DNA of 64,000 nt from Nannocystis pusilla (GTDB taxonomy: Bacteria; Myxococcota_A; Polyangia; Nannocystales; Nannocystaceae): assembly GCF_026626665.1 (NCBI RefSeq), contig NZ_JAPNKE010000002.1, positions 11,056,001 to 11,120,000 on the forward strand, read 5' to 3'. The position numbers and the translations under genes are program-made. Position 1 is the stretch's first letter, and each line of letters begins with the position of its first letter. Shown here in pieces: positions 54,711 through 64,000 of the stretch. Below the pieces are notes generated by a model. That model was not told where the DNA came from. It was given only the letters and a program-made list of their open reading frames with translations, and ran no database searches.

Positions 54711-56006
54711 CTACGAACTTAACACTCGTAACCTCGGCCTAACCCTCTCGGGCTCGGGCGTGGTCGGGGCCGGCCCAGGCGCCCCTTCGTCGAGGCGGGC
54801 GATGCCGGCCTTCATGGCCTTGGCCGCATTGCGGACATGCATGTAGCCCTCGGTGGTGCTGGCGTGTTTGTGGCGCGCCAGGAGCTGGAGTTCCTGGAGG
54901 TTCGCCCCCTTCTCCAGCAAGAGCGTGATGAAGGTGTGCTTCGCCTTGTGGAAGCCCCTCCACTCGACCCCGGCCCTGTCGGCCAGTTCGATCATGTGGG
55001 TGCGGAACGCGCTCTCCGACATCCAGGCGTTCCGCTCCCCCGGGAAGACGTGGTCGGTCAGCTTGCAATCCTTCCGCGCCTTCGCCAGCTCGGAGCGGAG
55101 TCGGGCACGCATCGGCACGGACACGGCCTTCTTCCCCTTCGGGCACTTGAGGCCGGTCCGGTGCATTGAATGCCTGATGTGGACCTCGCTGTTCCTGAGA
55201 TCCACGTCGCACCACCGGAGCGCCAGCATCTCGTTCCGCCGCAGCCCGGCATCAAGGCTGAGCAGGAGTGCAAGCGTCCCGATCTCGTCCCCCTCCGCGG
55301 CGGCGAGGAGGAGTTCCATCTCCTCGTCCGTGTACGGGTCCTTCTCGGCGGCGTCCTGGGTCTTCAGCCGCTTGATCGTGGGCACCCCGGCCAGTTTCTC
55401 CTTCTCGACCGCGTAGCTGAGGACGCCCTGCAGCTTGACGATGATGTGATTGCAGGTCGACGGGGCATACCGCTTCTGGAGTTCCTCGCGGTAGTCCAGG
55501 ATGCGCGTCTTGGTGATGAGCTCGATCGGCATCTGGCCGAACTTGGGCGCCAGGTGGCACTTCCAGACGGACTTCCAGGTCTCCTTCGAGGTCGGCTCCT
55601 CGTGACAAAGGACCCGGTCCTCCATCTGCTTGAACATGGCCTCGAGCGTGATGGCCTTCGGGCTCTCTGAGCCGGGCGATGGCTCGGATGCTGGCGCTGG
55701 CTGAGGTTCGGGCTTGGACTCTTCTTCCTGTTCCCTCTCCTTCCTCGTCTCGCCGTAGATCTCGGCAAGGAATCGGTCGGCGTTCTCGCGTGCCCACACC
55801 TTCGCGGTCTCCGCGGTGTAGCCCTCCGGAGCCGTACGCTGGATCCGGAGGTTCTTCCCCTTGGTGCTGCGGGGATCTGGGCAAGAGAAGCGCATGTCGA
55901 CTTGGACGCGTTCTGGGTTGTGTGGTGATGGTCTGGTGCAGACCCTCATGAGCCTGGCCCTCGGGAGTGAAGGCCCGGCTCCGGCGTTCTCCGCCAGCAA
56001 GGGCAC
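54711..56006 (-). CDS. tyrosine recombinase (phage-type integrase)
   Basis: Residues ~120-210 form the SAM-like core-binding domain (AITLEAMFKQMEDRV, KCHLAPKFGQMPIELIT) and ~220-400 the catalytic domain. Catalytic residues: Arg256/257 in AGLRRNEML, His353 in FHKAKHTF, His379 in LARHKHAS, and nucleophile Tyr388 in TTEGYMH. The second catalytic Arg of H-x-x-R is replaced by Lys356. The longest frame starts at 56006, but its N-terminus is continuous with an HTH module read in the adjacent frame upstream, so the true protein may be a fusion of ~482 residues. It likely integrated the 54-61 kb segment. Confidence 0.85.
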   Translation of the reverse strand: MPLLAENAGAGPSLPRARLMRVCTRPSPHNPERVQVDMRFSCPDPRSTKGKNLRIQRTAPEGYTAETAKVWARENADRFLAEIYGETRKEREQEEESKPEPQPAPASEPSPGSESPKAITLEAMFKQMEDRVLCHEEPTSKETWKSVWKCHLAPKFGQMPIELITKTRILDYREELQKRYAPSTCNHIIVKLQGVLSYAVEKEKLAGVPTIKRLKTQDAAEKDPYTDEEMELLLAAAEGDEIGTLALLLSLDAGLRRNEMLALRWCDVDLRNSEVHIRHSMHRTGLKCPKGKKAVSVPMRARLRSELAKARKDCKLTDHVFPGERNAWMSESAFRTHMIELADRAGVEWRGFHKAKHTFITLLLEKGANLQELQLLARHKHASTTEGYMHVRNAAKAMKAGIARLDEGAPGPAPTTPEPERVRPRLRVLSS

Positions 56007-56158
56007 CAGATCTTCGCGGACCCAGCAACGCCTTCCTCCGATGATGCGGCCGGCCGGGAATTGCCCCTAGCGACGGCCGCCCTCAGCGCCTTCGGCTTCT
56101 TGCCGAAGAAGGCCGCGACGTCGTCCACATAGGCGATGGCCGGGAGATCGGAGAGCAT
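55946..56158 (-). CDS. excisionase-like HTH module, frameshifted against the integrase
   Basis: MLSDLPAIAYVDDVAAFFGKKPKALRAAVARG is a MerR/excisionase-type HTH that normally continues with a short wing. Adding one G in the GGGG run near 56068 yields QFPAGRIIGGRRCWVREDLVPLLAENAG, a perfect wing in the integrase frame. Thus this is either the N-terminal DNA-binding domain of the integrase or an overlapping xis gene. A GAAGG site lies 6 bases before ATG 56158. Without correction the frame ends at 55946. Confidence 0.6.
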   Translation of the reverse strand: MLSDLPAIAYVDDVAAFFGKKPKALRAAVARGNSRPAASSEEGVAGSAKIWCPCWRRTPEPGLHSRGPGS

Positions 56159-56649
56159 TGCGCGGCCTTCGCAGGCCCACGGGGGTCCTTCCCCGTGGGA
56201 CCGACAGGGCTCCATGGTCCGCACGCTGCTTGTGAGGGATGTCGCGCCGTCGCGCGCCGTCACCAGCCGGCCCGCCTCGTCCCTCATCACGCCCTCACCC
56301 GTGAAAGCACCCCGGTGCTCCCGCCTGTCCTCGGCCCCCGCCCGACGCCCGCATTGCCGCGTCATCGCGGAGCCCCTCCACCTGCTTGCAAAGCAACGGG
56401 ACCCCTTCGGCGTTCGCCATGCCGTTAATCGCTTCCATTCCATCCTCCATGCATTGCCGGGCGGCACACCCTCGTAGCATCCACGCTATTCCGCTTGCCC
56501 AGCTCCATGGCCTTGGAGCCGTCGGTTCGACGCCAATTCCGGCGATCAGGTGAGCTGCCAAGCCTCCCCATGTTGCCGAGAAGGACTATCTATCTAGCGT
56601 AGACCCTGCTCATACCTAATTCCCCACGCACGTTCAAGCAGATCCGACC

Positions 56650-57600
56650 CAGCCCGGCCACCTCGTGCCGAAGCGCACCCGTGCTGAGGTGCGGGCGCGG
56701 TAGGACTCGCCTTCGATGACGAGGTCGTAGGAGTTGCTGCTGAATCGATCGGCGGCGGCTTGGGAGCGCACGGGAGCGACGAAGGTGGCGACCACTCGTC
56801 GGGGCCACGGTTGGAGGTGACGATGATCGAGCCGCCACGGTGCCGCTCGGTGAGGATCTCGTAGATGTCGCGTCGCGCGTGGCGCAATGAGGTGAGCATG
56901 CAGTCGCAGCGGCGCGCGAGGATGCTATGGCCGCGCCAGCAGACGGCGGCGCCGAGCGCGTGGGCGAGGAAGGTCTTGCCGACGCCGACCGGTCTGACGG
57001 GGGCGCGGACGGCTCGATGAAGCGCAGCGAGCACAGCTCGGCATCGAATCGGACGTTGGCGGTGGTGTCCCAGGCCTCGATCTGGTGCGCCGGGTCGAGG
57101 CTTGGGCAGCCGCGAGATCGGGCAGGCGCTTGTCGGCGAAGCAGTCGTCGCGGACACCAGGATCGCCCGCTCGACATGGGCCTTGCCCTTCGGTCGACGC
57201 ACACGCGCGTCGATAAGCCGCGCGTCTGCGCGTACTCGCGGGAAGGCCGGAGTCGACGCCGATGACGATCGCCCGCGTGTTGTCGACGACGAGCGCGCGG
57301 AAGATGCCGCCGTAGAAGGCCCATGCGGCCTCGCAGGCGGATCGCCTCGGCCGTGGTCTCGCGCTCGTTCGGATAGACGATGCAGTAGCGAGACACGTTC
57401 GGCGTGAAGACGAAGGCCTTGCCGGTAGCCCTGCAGCCGCTACCGCATAATCAGGGCCTCCCACCGCGTCGGCGAAAATCCCGGGCTGGCGGAGCACGCA
57501 CGCCGACCTGCCCGGAAATAGCGCGACGAGGTTGTCAGGTTGTCCGCGCGCCATGCGCTGCCTCGATACAGCCACAACTCTGCGGCTGGAGGCCCGATTG
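56650..57600 (-). pseudogene. degenerate IS21-family element (istA and istB remnants)
   Basis: IstA traces: EAAWAFYGGIFRALVVDNTRAIVIG (57.3 kb), EYAQTRGL, RRPKGKAHVERAI and VRDDCFADKRLPDLAAAQA, in different frames. IstB traces: RFDAELCSLRFIEPSAP, VGVGKTFLAHALGAAV (Walker A), RRDIYEILTERHRGGSIIVTSNR and a C-terminal VIEGESYRAR. Several frameshifts, the missing IstA N-terminus and a deletion across the IstA/IstB junction show a dead element. It interrupts the space between integrase and primase genes. Confidence 0.75.
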
Positions 57601-57605
57601 ACCAA

Positions 57606-57632
57606 GGACAACCTCTGCGATCGAGGTTGTCC
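57606..57632. repeat. 10-bp-arm inverted repeat
   Basis: GGACAACCTC and GAGGTTGTCC flank TGCGATC. GAGGTTGTC also occurs at ~57530, and GAGGTTGTCC at ~61567, suggesting repeated terminal boxes of the IS21-like element, which characteristically has multiple internal end repeats. Confidence 0.6.
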
Positions 57633-57743
57633 TGAGGCGTTCGTGGTCGTGCCCGGGAATTGCCGTACGCGTTTGAGGCGATGCCTGCCACGAGATGGGT
57701 CATCCGCGGTACGGGGTCAAGGGGCGGAAACCAGATGGAGCCC

Positions 57744-60399
57744 TTACACCCCCGGCTTGGGCTGCCAGTAGTCGGGAGCCTCGTAGGCTCGGCGGTCACA
57801 ACGCTTGACGCTCCGCCACCCGAGACGCTCGAGCTTGGGCCCGAGCTTTGTGCGGTCGCCGTGGGTCGTTTTACCATCCTTGCCCGACCCGATCCTTGCC
57901 CCCTCCACGATCTGGTCGGCGTTGAGCCGCCGGCTCGGCTGGCTGTTGAGCCACGCGACGAGCTTCTCCATGACGGGATCGTCGACTTCGAACTGAGCGG
58001 CATCGGCGTCTTGCCGCTGTCGTTCCTCCGGCGTGAGCCACCACGGACACTCGGAATCGCGCCGACCACGCTGCACCCATGCGCGATACTCAGCGACGAG
58101 CTGGCCCCAGAGGGCGTCACGGATAGGCCCGAGCAGCTCGACTTGGATTGGGACACGGATCGAGATGCACAGGAAGCGCCGGCTTCCTGTCGGATCGCTC
58201 AGGATCTGGACCTGGTTCGAGGTCCCGAACAGCACCGAGGCCCTCGGAAACACGCCAACCTGACGTGCGTAGGGCGGGCGGAAGGTGTCTGCCTCAAGGG
58301 AAAGGAAGGCTTTCCACTCCGTGAAGTCTTTGGAGAAGGAACCTCTCTCGATCTCGGGCACCTCGTGGATCCAGTGAAGCCGCATCGACATCACAGAGTC
58401 CTTGTCGAGCCTTCTCATGTCCGGAACGCCGCACCATGTTTTCACCGGGACGAGCGCCCGGACGAACGAAGACTTGTATTGACCCTGAGTCGTCCCGGAA
58501 AAGACGAGCATCAGGTCGGCCTTGCAGCCCGGCTCGAAAGCCCGCGCGACTGCCGAGCGAAGCCACTTCCGGAGGTAGATCGTATACAGGCCGATCTGCT
58601 CCGTGGTGTAGCCGTTGGCCTCGGTGATCCCCACGACCTCGGAGATCACGTGGGGGATCAGGTCGGTCTGCCCATCCCATTCGGGGAGCGCTCGCAAGTA
58701 GCTCTCCACGGGATTGCAACGGCGCTTGCGGGCGATCGCATCAACGGCGTCCTCGACCAAGTCCCGCCCGGCATCACATCCGAGGTCCGCAAGCGCGAGC
58801 CGGATGTTGCTCATGAAGTCATCATCGACTGCGCGGAGTTCCCACGGGCGACTCTCGTTTAGAACTTCGCTTGGAGCGACTGTCATCACGTCGTACACGA
58901 GGCGCCGCCCCAGGTGCTGGTGCAGGAGGGTGAACACAGCCTTGTACGCGGGGCGGAAGGTCCCGTCCTTGTTGATGTACCGTGCCAAGTCGCTATTGCC
59001 GCTGGTCTTCTCGGCGATCAAGGCTTCTTTCGCTGCACGTTTTGCTACCCCTTTGGCCCACGACTTCTGATCCTTTGGGCCGATGCCCAGAGCCCCCGCG
59101 ACTCGGTTGGAAATTTCGTCCCACAGGTCGGGGTCATGGGCGGCAACCGCGGAAAGACCGGTCTGGTCCAGCACCGATGAACGATCCCGATCAAGCACGC
59201 TGGGCGGAATTTGCATGATCAAGAACTCGGTGCTCTGCACTGAGGATGCAACCAGTTCTTCCAACTTTGCGCGCTGGGCCTTGGTTACGTCGTCGGGCCA
59301 ACGGGCGGGAGCAAGGGGGTCATCAGCGGGGTCAGCGCCAGGAGCTGCCTGAGAGACCTCGTCATAGACATCCTTCAGCACATCGGCCAAATCGACTCTG
59401 CGGTCATCCCGAGAAGCAAGGCTGATCACGTGGATCGAGCGCGCCAAGTCCTTGTTCCTCTGCCACATCGCTGCAAGGAAGAGAGCCATCCCACGGTCAC
59501 CCAGGCCCGTCGCATCATCCTTGCGGTCCTTGTTCTCGTGGTTCCTGCCGAAGCATGCGAAGATCGGCCGACGATGCTTGGCATGCGCCGACAGTATTGG
59601 CGAGGAGGTCGAGCTGCTTCGGATGAGCCGTTGGACCAACAAGCGCGATCGACGCGAATCCTGCCTGTTCGGCAAGGATCGCATCCAGGACGTCCTCGCA
59701 CACGATGATGGGCGTGGCCTTGTCCGCGACCTCGACGACTTTGCCCTTCTTGTCGTCCGGATTCTCGAAGTCGATGTCGGCCGACACTTCGATGACTTTC
59801 GGCGAATGGGCCAGCGGGTAGGTCTTCCGCGCATGGGTCTTGGCCAAGAATCGGTACTTCGGCGCTTCCTCGCCATTGCGCAGCTGGGCGGGGCTGACTT
59901 CCTGGCCTGCATGGCGCGCCCGCTCCCAGAAGAGCTTCCGTCGGGAGACCCGCAGTCCAATCCAGGTGCGGATGAAACCCTTCGAGTCCCGAAGCGGGAC
60001 CATGGCGCAATCCGCGAGGATCGGCCGGAGTGGATGGAGGTCGGGATGACGATCTTCGATGTCGTTCTGAGCCTGCTTGCTGTTCGGAGTGGAAGACACC
60101 CCTTCCGCGGCCGGAGTTTTTCGGCGCGGCGCAAAGAGGCCGCTGCGGACGAGGTCCAAGTCATTGAGCTCGCTCGCCCAGGGCGACCGCAGCTCTAGCT
60201 GCGCCGGCATGTAGCCGATGCACCAGCGCGCGAGGGTGGAAGGGAGGATGCCGCGGGAGGCGCCAAACACGTCGAGGCCCGGGGCAGCCCTGTCGACCTG
60301 CCCGGCGAGCATGCGCGCGATGTGCTCGTCGATCCGACGAAGCGCATCTTGCTCTGCATCATTGATTGATGTATTCGTAGAAGAGGGCCCGGTGGTCAT
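57744..60399 (-). CDS. primase/VapE-type helicase of an integrative element, one frameshift
   Basis: The N-terminal part (MTTGPSSTNTSINDAEQDAL) has primase-like and Toprim-like features (PTLARWCIGYMPAQLE..., VPLRDSKGFIRTWIGLR, TPIIVCEDVLDAILAEQAGF). After an extra base near 59590 the frame continues HAKHRRPIFACFGRNHENKD, a long helical part, then a VapE-like P-loop ATPase (SYLRALPEWDGQTDLI, FSGTTQGQYKSSFVRALVP, WIHEVPEIERGSFSKDFTEWKAFLS, VLFGTSNQVQILSDPTGSRRFL). The Walker A reads GQYKSS rather than GxGKS. Corrected length is ~885 residues. Such proteins start replication of satellite-like or P4-like elements. Confidence 0.72.
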
Positions 60400-60668
60400 G
60401 GCACTGTGCTCCTTGAGAGGCTCGCCCAGGACCGGCGAGCCTTTCGTCTTGGGTCAAGTTGTCAGATTCGAGGGGCAAGGGCCGTCGCCGACGTCGCAGG
60501 ACGGGGCGCTCGGCACCACTCGAGGGGCGCCGTCGGAGGCGTCGAGGGGTCCGGAGGACGCTTTGAGACCTTCTTCGGCGGCATCTTCAAAGAATCCGGC
60601 CCGTTGCGGATGCTGGGAACCGAGCCGGCGACATACGAGTTGCTTCTGTTCGTCGACATGCTCGGGTT

Positions 60669-60884
60669 TCAGCGCTTCGGGAGGGTGGTGGAGGTGGTCT
60701 CGAGCCATTGCGCAATGGCCGAGGATGTGATGCGGAGGTCCCGCCCAGTGGGCCTGGAGGCGAGCAGTCGGCCCTCACGGATCGCTTTCCGCAAAGTCGT
60801 GTGGTGGAGGCGGCAAGCATCCGCAGCCTCCTGCAAGGTCATGATGGGGGGAAGGTTCCCGGTGTTGTCCTGCGACATACTCAT
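60669..60884 (-). CDS. excisionase/MerR-type helix-turn-helix protein
   Basis: The 71-residue protein (MSMSQDNTGNLPPIMTLQEAADACRLHHTTLRKAIREGRL) is a HTH_17-type DNA-binding protein, with the wing RPTGRDLRITSSAIAQWLE. Such proteins serve as excisionases or copy-control factors in integrative elements. It lies upstream of the primase/VapE gene on the same strand (270 bp apart), probably in the same regulatory unit. ATG 60884 or 60878 is the likely start. Confidence 0.75.
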   Translation of the reverse strand: MSMSQDNTGNLPPIMTLQEAADACRLHHTTLRKAIREGRLLASRPTGRDLRITSSAIAQWLETTSTTLPKR

Positions 60885-61740
60885 CCTCCTATGCTTCTGC
60901 TTCGCGCCTATCTTTCGCAACGACGACGTGAAGCACGTCGCCAGCTCAGGCCGCGATCAAAGTCCGACAAAGGCCAGGAACCTCGCTATGGAGAGCGACG
61001 CGACCAGCGCAGGTGACTCAGATGCGGACACAAGACACCGCGGGTCACGTATGCGCAGGCTGAGGAAGAATGTCAACTGTTATTTGCTTGTCCTCCCTCG
61101 AGCCCACACTCTTGTGATCAGTGTGTATCGGCATCGGATCAGGACAATGAATGCACCGAACACCCGTCTGGCGCTTGTGAGTAGCTCGTCGCTGTCGCGG
61201 AGCAGTAACCCGAGCGCGCCGATGCCGGCGGGCCATCTGCCGGGAGGCGAGCGGCGACAATCCGAGCCAACACCGAGCTGCCGCTGTAGTAGTTCGTTCG
61301 GGCCGGCAGCCGCAAACGAGCCCGCCGAGGCCGGCGGCTGATCCGCTACGACGACGCCGGAGCGAACAACACCAGCGAGACCTGCAGCTGACCGCAAGAG
61401 GCGGCCTTCTCCAAGCTCGGCGGTACAGCGACCAACATCGAGCCCCCGCTTATCGGTAGTTCGTGGCTCCCAAAACTCGGCAGACCGAGCCTCCCGAGGC
61501 CGGCAACCGATCCGCTGCGACGACAATCCAAGCGACACCCTGGACAAGGTCGATCGCCGAGGTTGTCCGTCGTCAATTCGGGCGCCCAAGCAGCAGAAGT
61601 CGGGCTATCTCGATGAGCGCGTGGCGCGCGGACAGCCTGACAGCCTCGCGCGCCCTTGGGCAGGAACTTCCTCCTTCTCTCTTCAAGGGGGCGCGAACAG
61701 GCAACACTGGACCGGCGCGGCGCGTGGGGGACTTGAGGTG
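60885..61740. other. right end of the putative element, 856 bp without genes
   Basis: No convincing gene. Two imperfect direct repeats (CGAGGCCGGC...GATCCGCT.CGACGAC) lie near 61324-61354 and 61493-61523, and an orphan GAGGTTGTCC box at ~61567. This could be the right attachment boundary or more decayed IS sequence. Confidence 0.45.
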
Positions 61741-63330
61741 TCAGCCGAGCGGTCCATGAAACTCGGCGAGCGGCGGATCGTCGAGGTCGGGGTCATAGAT
61801 GCCGAGGCCGTCGAAGCATGCGCCGATCTCGGGTGTGAAGTGACCGCTCGCGCCGGCCATCCGGGCGCATCCAGAGAGCAGCGCGAGCACCTCCTCGAAG
61901 AGCGGCTGCTCGAGGTCTCCGTCGCAATACACGAAGGGAGAGTCGCCCGCGAGCTTGGCGGGGACGTCGACCTTGTACCTGCGGTCGTCCTGCACCTTCG
62001 CCAGCGCGACCGCGAAGTGCAGCGACACCGCCATGATCGCCGGGCCGCTGCTGTGCCCGGCGACCGCGAGCGTGTGCTCTTGCGCGAGCTCGAGACGCGC
62101 CCCGTACTGCCGCCAGTACCGCCGGAACAGCCGCTCCGACCGCTCGCGGCGGCGGACCTGCTCGCGGTACTCGGCCTCCCAGCGCGCGACGCCGGACACG
62201 TGCTTCCACTCCTCGACGAAGAAGCCGAGGTCGGCCGGGAACTCGAGCGCGATCAGCCGTTCGATCGCCTCGTCGGCGACCATCGTCGCGGCCTGCCCGA
62301 GCGCGGACCGCAGGGCGCCGCGGCGCCACGGGGCAACCTCGCCGAGGTCGAGGCGCTCGCCAGCGCGGAGCGCCGCGGCGGCGTGGTCCAGCGCGGCGCC
62401 GAGGAGCTCGCGGTTCCGCGCCCGCGGCACGATCAGCTCGACCTTGGCCGGTCCGCACCTGATTTTGTCGCGGCGCACGACCGCGACGTCGACGCACAGG
62501 CCATACCGCGCGCTCGCGCAAGAGCGTCGCCACAGCACCGCGGCGAGCTCGGACTCGGCGATGATCCGCAGGTCGCGGGGTCCGTGCGCCGCGTGCTCGG
62601 CGAGGTACCGGCGGGCATGCTCGGCTCGCTGCGAGTCGTCCGCGAGCTCCGCGCCTCGTTGCCAGAAGAAGAGCGCGGCCGCCCGTGGCTCGCGGCGCGC
62701 CTGCGTCGATTCGTACGCGGCGAGAACCCCCCGCGCCTCGTCGTCGCGGCCGAGCGCTCGCCAGAATTGGTATGACCGCCGCAGCGCCCATCCGGCCTCG
62801 CGCGCGTGCGGCTCGGCGATGGCGAACGCCGCGAGCATCCGCGCGGCGTCGGCGAAGCGGGCGCTCGAGGCCGCGATGAGAGCGTCGCCCAGGGCGGGGA
62901 TCCGGCGGGCAGTCGACGGGGTATCATCGGGGGCGACCGCGTCGGCCTCGGCGGCGTCGAGCGCGACGGCGGCGTCGAAACCCGCCGCGATCTCGCGTGC
63001 GGCGCTTGGGTACGGGGCCGCGAGGAAGTACCCGCGCTCGAGCAGGACTGCCGTCGCCAACAGGAGGGCGTACACGCAGGCGAGGAACGAGCGACGGCAA
63101 CAGTCGGCTCGTGGGAAATTCGCGCGCAGGATGTCGCGGAAGAGCTGGCGTGCTGTGGGCCCGAGACAGTCGAGCGGGCCCAGTGTGGCGAGGTGTGCCA
63201 GCAGGCCAGCCCTTTCCGCGTCGCCGGCCTGCGGATGTCTTCGAGCGCGATGCTCGGGCCCCGCGCTGCTGCCGCGGCCCTTCGCCAGCGCCGCGGCTGA
63301 CCGCATCCTGCACCAGTCCGTCCTCGTCAT
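61741..63330 (-). CDS. large protein of unknown function with one possible membrane helix
   Basis: The protein includes LGPTARQLFRDILRANFPRAD, a hydrophobic stretch FLACVYALLLATAVLLERGYFL (possible membrane segment or buried helix), then Ala-rich helical repeats with TPR-like spacing (ARFADAARMLAAFAIAEPHAREAGWALRRSYQFWRALG, AAALFFWQRGAEL). A C-terminal half follows with PWRRGALRSALGQAATMVADEA and AVALAKVQDDRRYKVDVPA. The frame is open up to 63603; starts at 63330 or 63306 are likelier because the upstream translation is low-complexity. I do not recognise the family. It has no co-directional partner nearby. Confidence 0.6.
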   Translation of the reverse strand: MTRTDWCRMRSAAALAKGRGSSAGPEHRARRHPQAGDAERAGLLAHLATLGPLDCLGPTARQLFRDILRANFPRADCCRRSFLACVYALLLATAVLLERGYFLAAPYPSAAREIAAGFDAAVALDAAEADAVAPDDTPSTARRIPALGDALIAASSARFADAARMLAAFAIAEPHAREAGWALRRSYQFWRALGRDDEARGVLAAYESTQARREPRAAALFFWQRGAELADDSQRAEHARRYLAEHAAHGPRDLRIIAESELAAVLWRRSCASARYGLCVDVAVVRRDKIRCGPAKVELIVPRARNRELLGAALDHAAAALRAGERLDLGEVAPWRRGALRSALGQAATMVADEAIERLIALEFPADLGFFVEEWKHVSGVARWEAEYREQVRRRERSERLFRRYWRQYGARLELAQEHTLAVAGHSSGPAIMAVSLHFAVALAKVQDDRRYKVDVPAKLAGDSPFVYCDGDLEQPLFEEVLALLSGCARMAGASGHFTPEIGACFDGLGIYDPDLDDPPLAEFHGPLG

Positions 63331-64000
63331 GGGGAGGCAAGACCTGCCGGAACCCGCGGGCCGCCGCCGCGCAAGTGCTCCACGTGATCCGCTTGTATGT
63401 ACGGCGGCGCCAGGGCCGTCGTCGCGGAGCAGACCCTCCATGCCGACTGCCCCGATCCGCTTGCGAAGCACGTGCTCGACAGCGCCGGTGGTAAGCTTGG
63501 GGCGCGTGCGGGCTTGAGGGCAGCCTGACGCGGGATAGAGGCCGGGGCAGCGACCGAACCGGCCCCGACGACCTTGTTGTGAGCTCGCCGGGAGCTTCGA
63601 CACGGCAGCACTGCAGAGGACTGAAAAAACCTGCCGCGAGCCGCGCCGCGCCGCGGTGACCTGCAGGACGCCGCGGTGACGACCTCGAAATTCGGTGGAT
63701 TCTGCGAGGTTAACGCTCGACGCCAGCGCGTCGATGGGGCGCGGACGAGCGGCACCCTCACTCGGAGGACGAGGACGTAGCCGCGGCCAGGACCTCGTTC
63801 TCGGCCGAAATGGTTTCGCGCGGTTTCACTGGAACCTACAGAGCCCAAGCGCGGCGGTAACCTCCTCGATAAGTCCGAGTGGTCGGTGAACGACGAGCTC
63901 GACTGTGAGCGGCTGCAGGGGAACTGCTTCGACTACCCCCGATTGACGGACCCCGTCCGGGCCGCCGAACGCGCCGCCCCGGCGGACAGACCTCTGAATC
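63331..64000. other. right edge of window, no firm gene
   Basis: From 63781 to the edge a plus-strand frame is open and reads NLLDKSEWSVNDELDCERLQG and NCFDYPRLTDPVRAAERA. That has protein character, with a possible GTG start at 63886, but too little is visible to call a gene. The remainder shows nothing I can support. Confidence 0.35.

Overview
The window is very GC-rich DNA, probably from a myxobacterium of the Nannocystis type (inference). The grounds are a lipoprotein with a long Ser/Thr-rich linker behind its lipobox, a Roadblock/response-regulator/GTPase operon, a wax-ester synthase, a CheB-CheR hybrid kinase and several metallo- and lipid-enzymes. At least 15 genes carry single-base frameshifts with an intact reading frame on both sides. 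Many of these sit in short G, C or T runs, which suggests uncorrected draft-sequence indels more than real gene decay, although some loci (noted) are true remnants.

Region 1 (1-10.3 kb, minus strand) is a catabolic cluster. In transcription order it holds a short-chain dehydrogenase, the biotin-dependent carboxylase beta subunit, an acyl-CoA dehydrogenase, an enoyl-CoA hydratase and the biotin-carrying carboxylase alpha subunit. This is the order of atuBCDEF (citronellol/geraniol degradation). After a ParE-type toxin-antitoxin pair follow a beta-keto acid cleavage enzyme, a second acyl-CoA dehydrogenase and an acyl-CoA ligase cut by the window edge. An SCP2 sterol-carrier protein lies divergently upstream.

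Region 2 (10.8-26.4 kb) holds a Roadblock/receiver/GTPase operon, comM, a zinc-ribbon protein, a DUF1704 metallopeptidase, a Ser/Thr-rich lipoprotein, an NHL-like protein, an orphan adenine methyltransferase, TerB, a divergent SDR/LysR pair and a metallo-beta-lactamase lipoprotein. Across the first 25 kb a dispersed repeat with core GGACATGTCC recurs between and inside genes.

Region 3 (26.4-36 kb) is accessory. It has a porin, an MFS pump with a divergent LysR, an SDR scrap, DUF1761, a broken WYL regulator followed by pieces of other regulators, OsmC, two acetyltransferases (one with an internal stop) and truncated copies of genes found intact at 36-40 kb.

Region 4 (36.4-50.3 kb) looks like an envelope, ion and signalling block: AI-2E-family permease, K+/H+ antiporter, a giant CheB-CheR-PAS-kinase-receiver, wax-ester synthase, a copper-type P-type ATPase and a GAF histidine kinase.

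Region 5 (50.3-61.7 kb) is mobile: an IS3 element, an IS66 scrap beside two small lipoproteins, then an apparent integrative element with a tyrosine recombinase carrying an HTH module, IS21 remnants, a primase/VapE-like helicase and an excisionase-type HTH protein. The right edge holds one large protein of unknown function.
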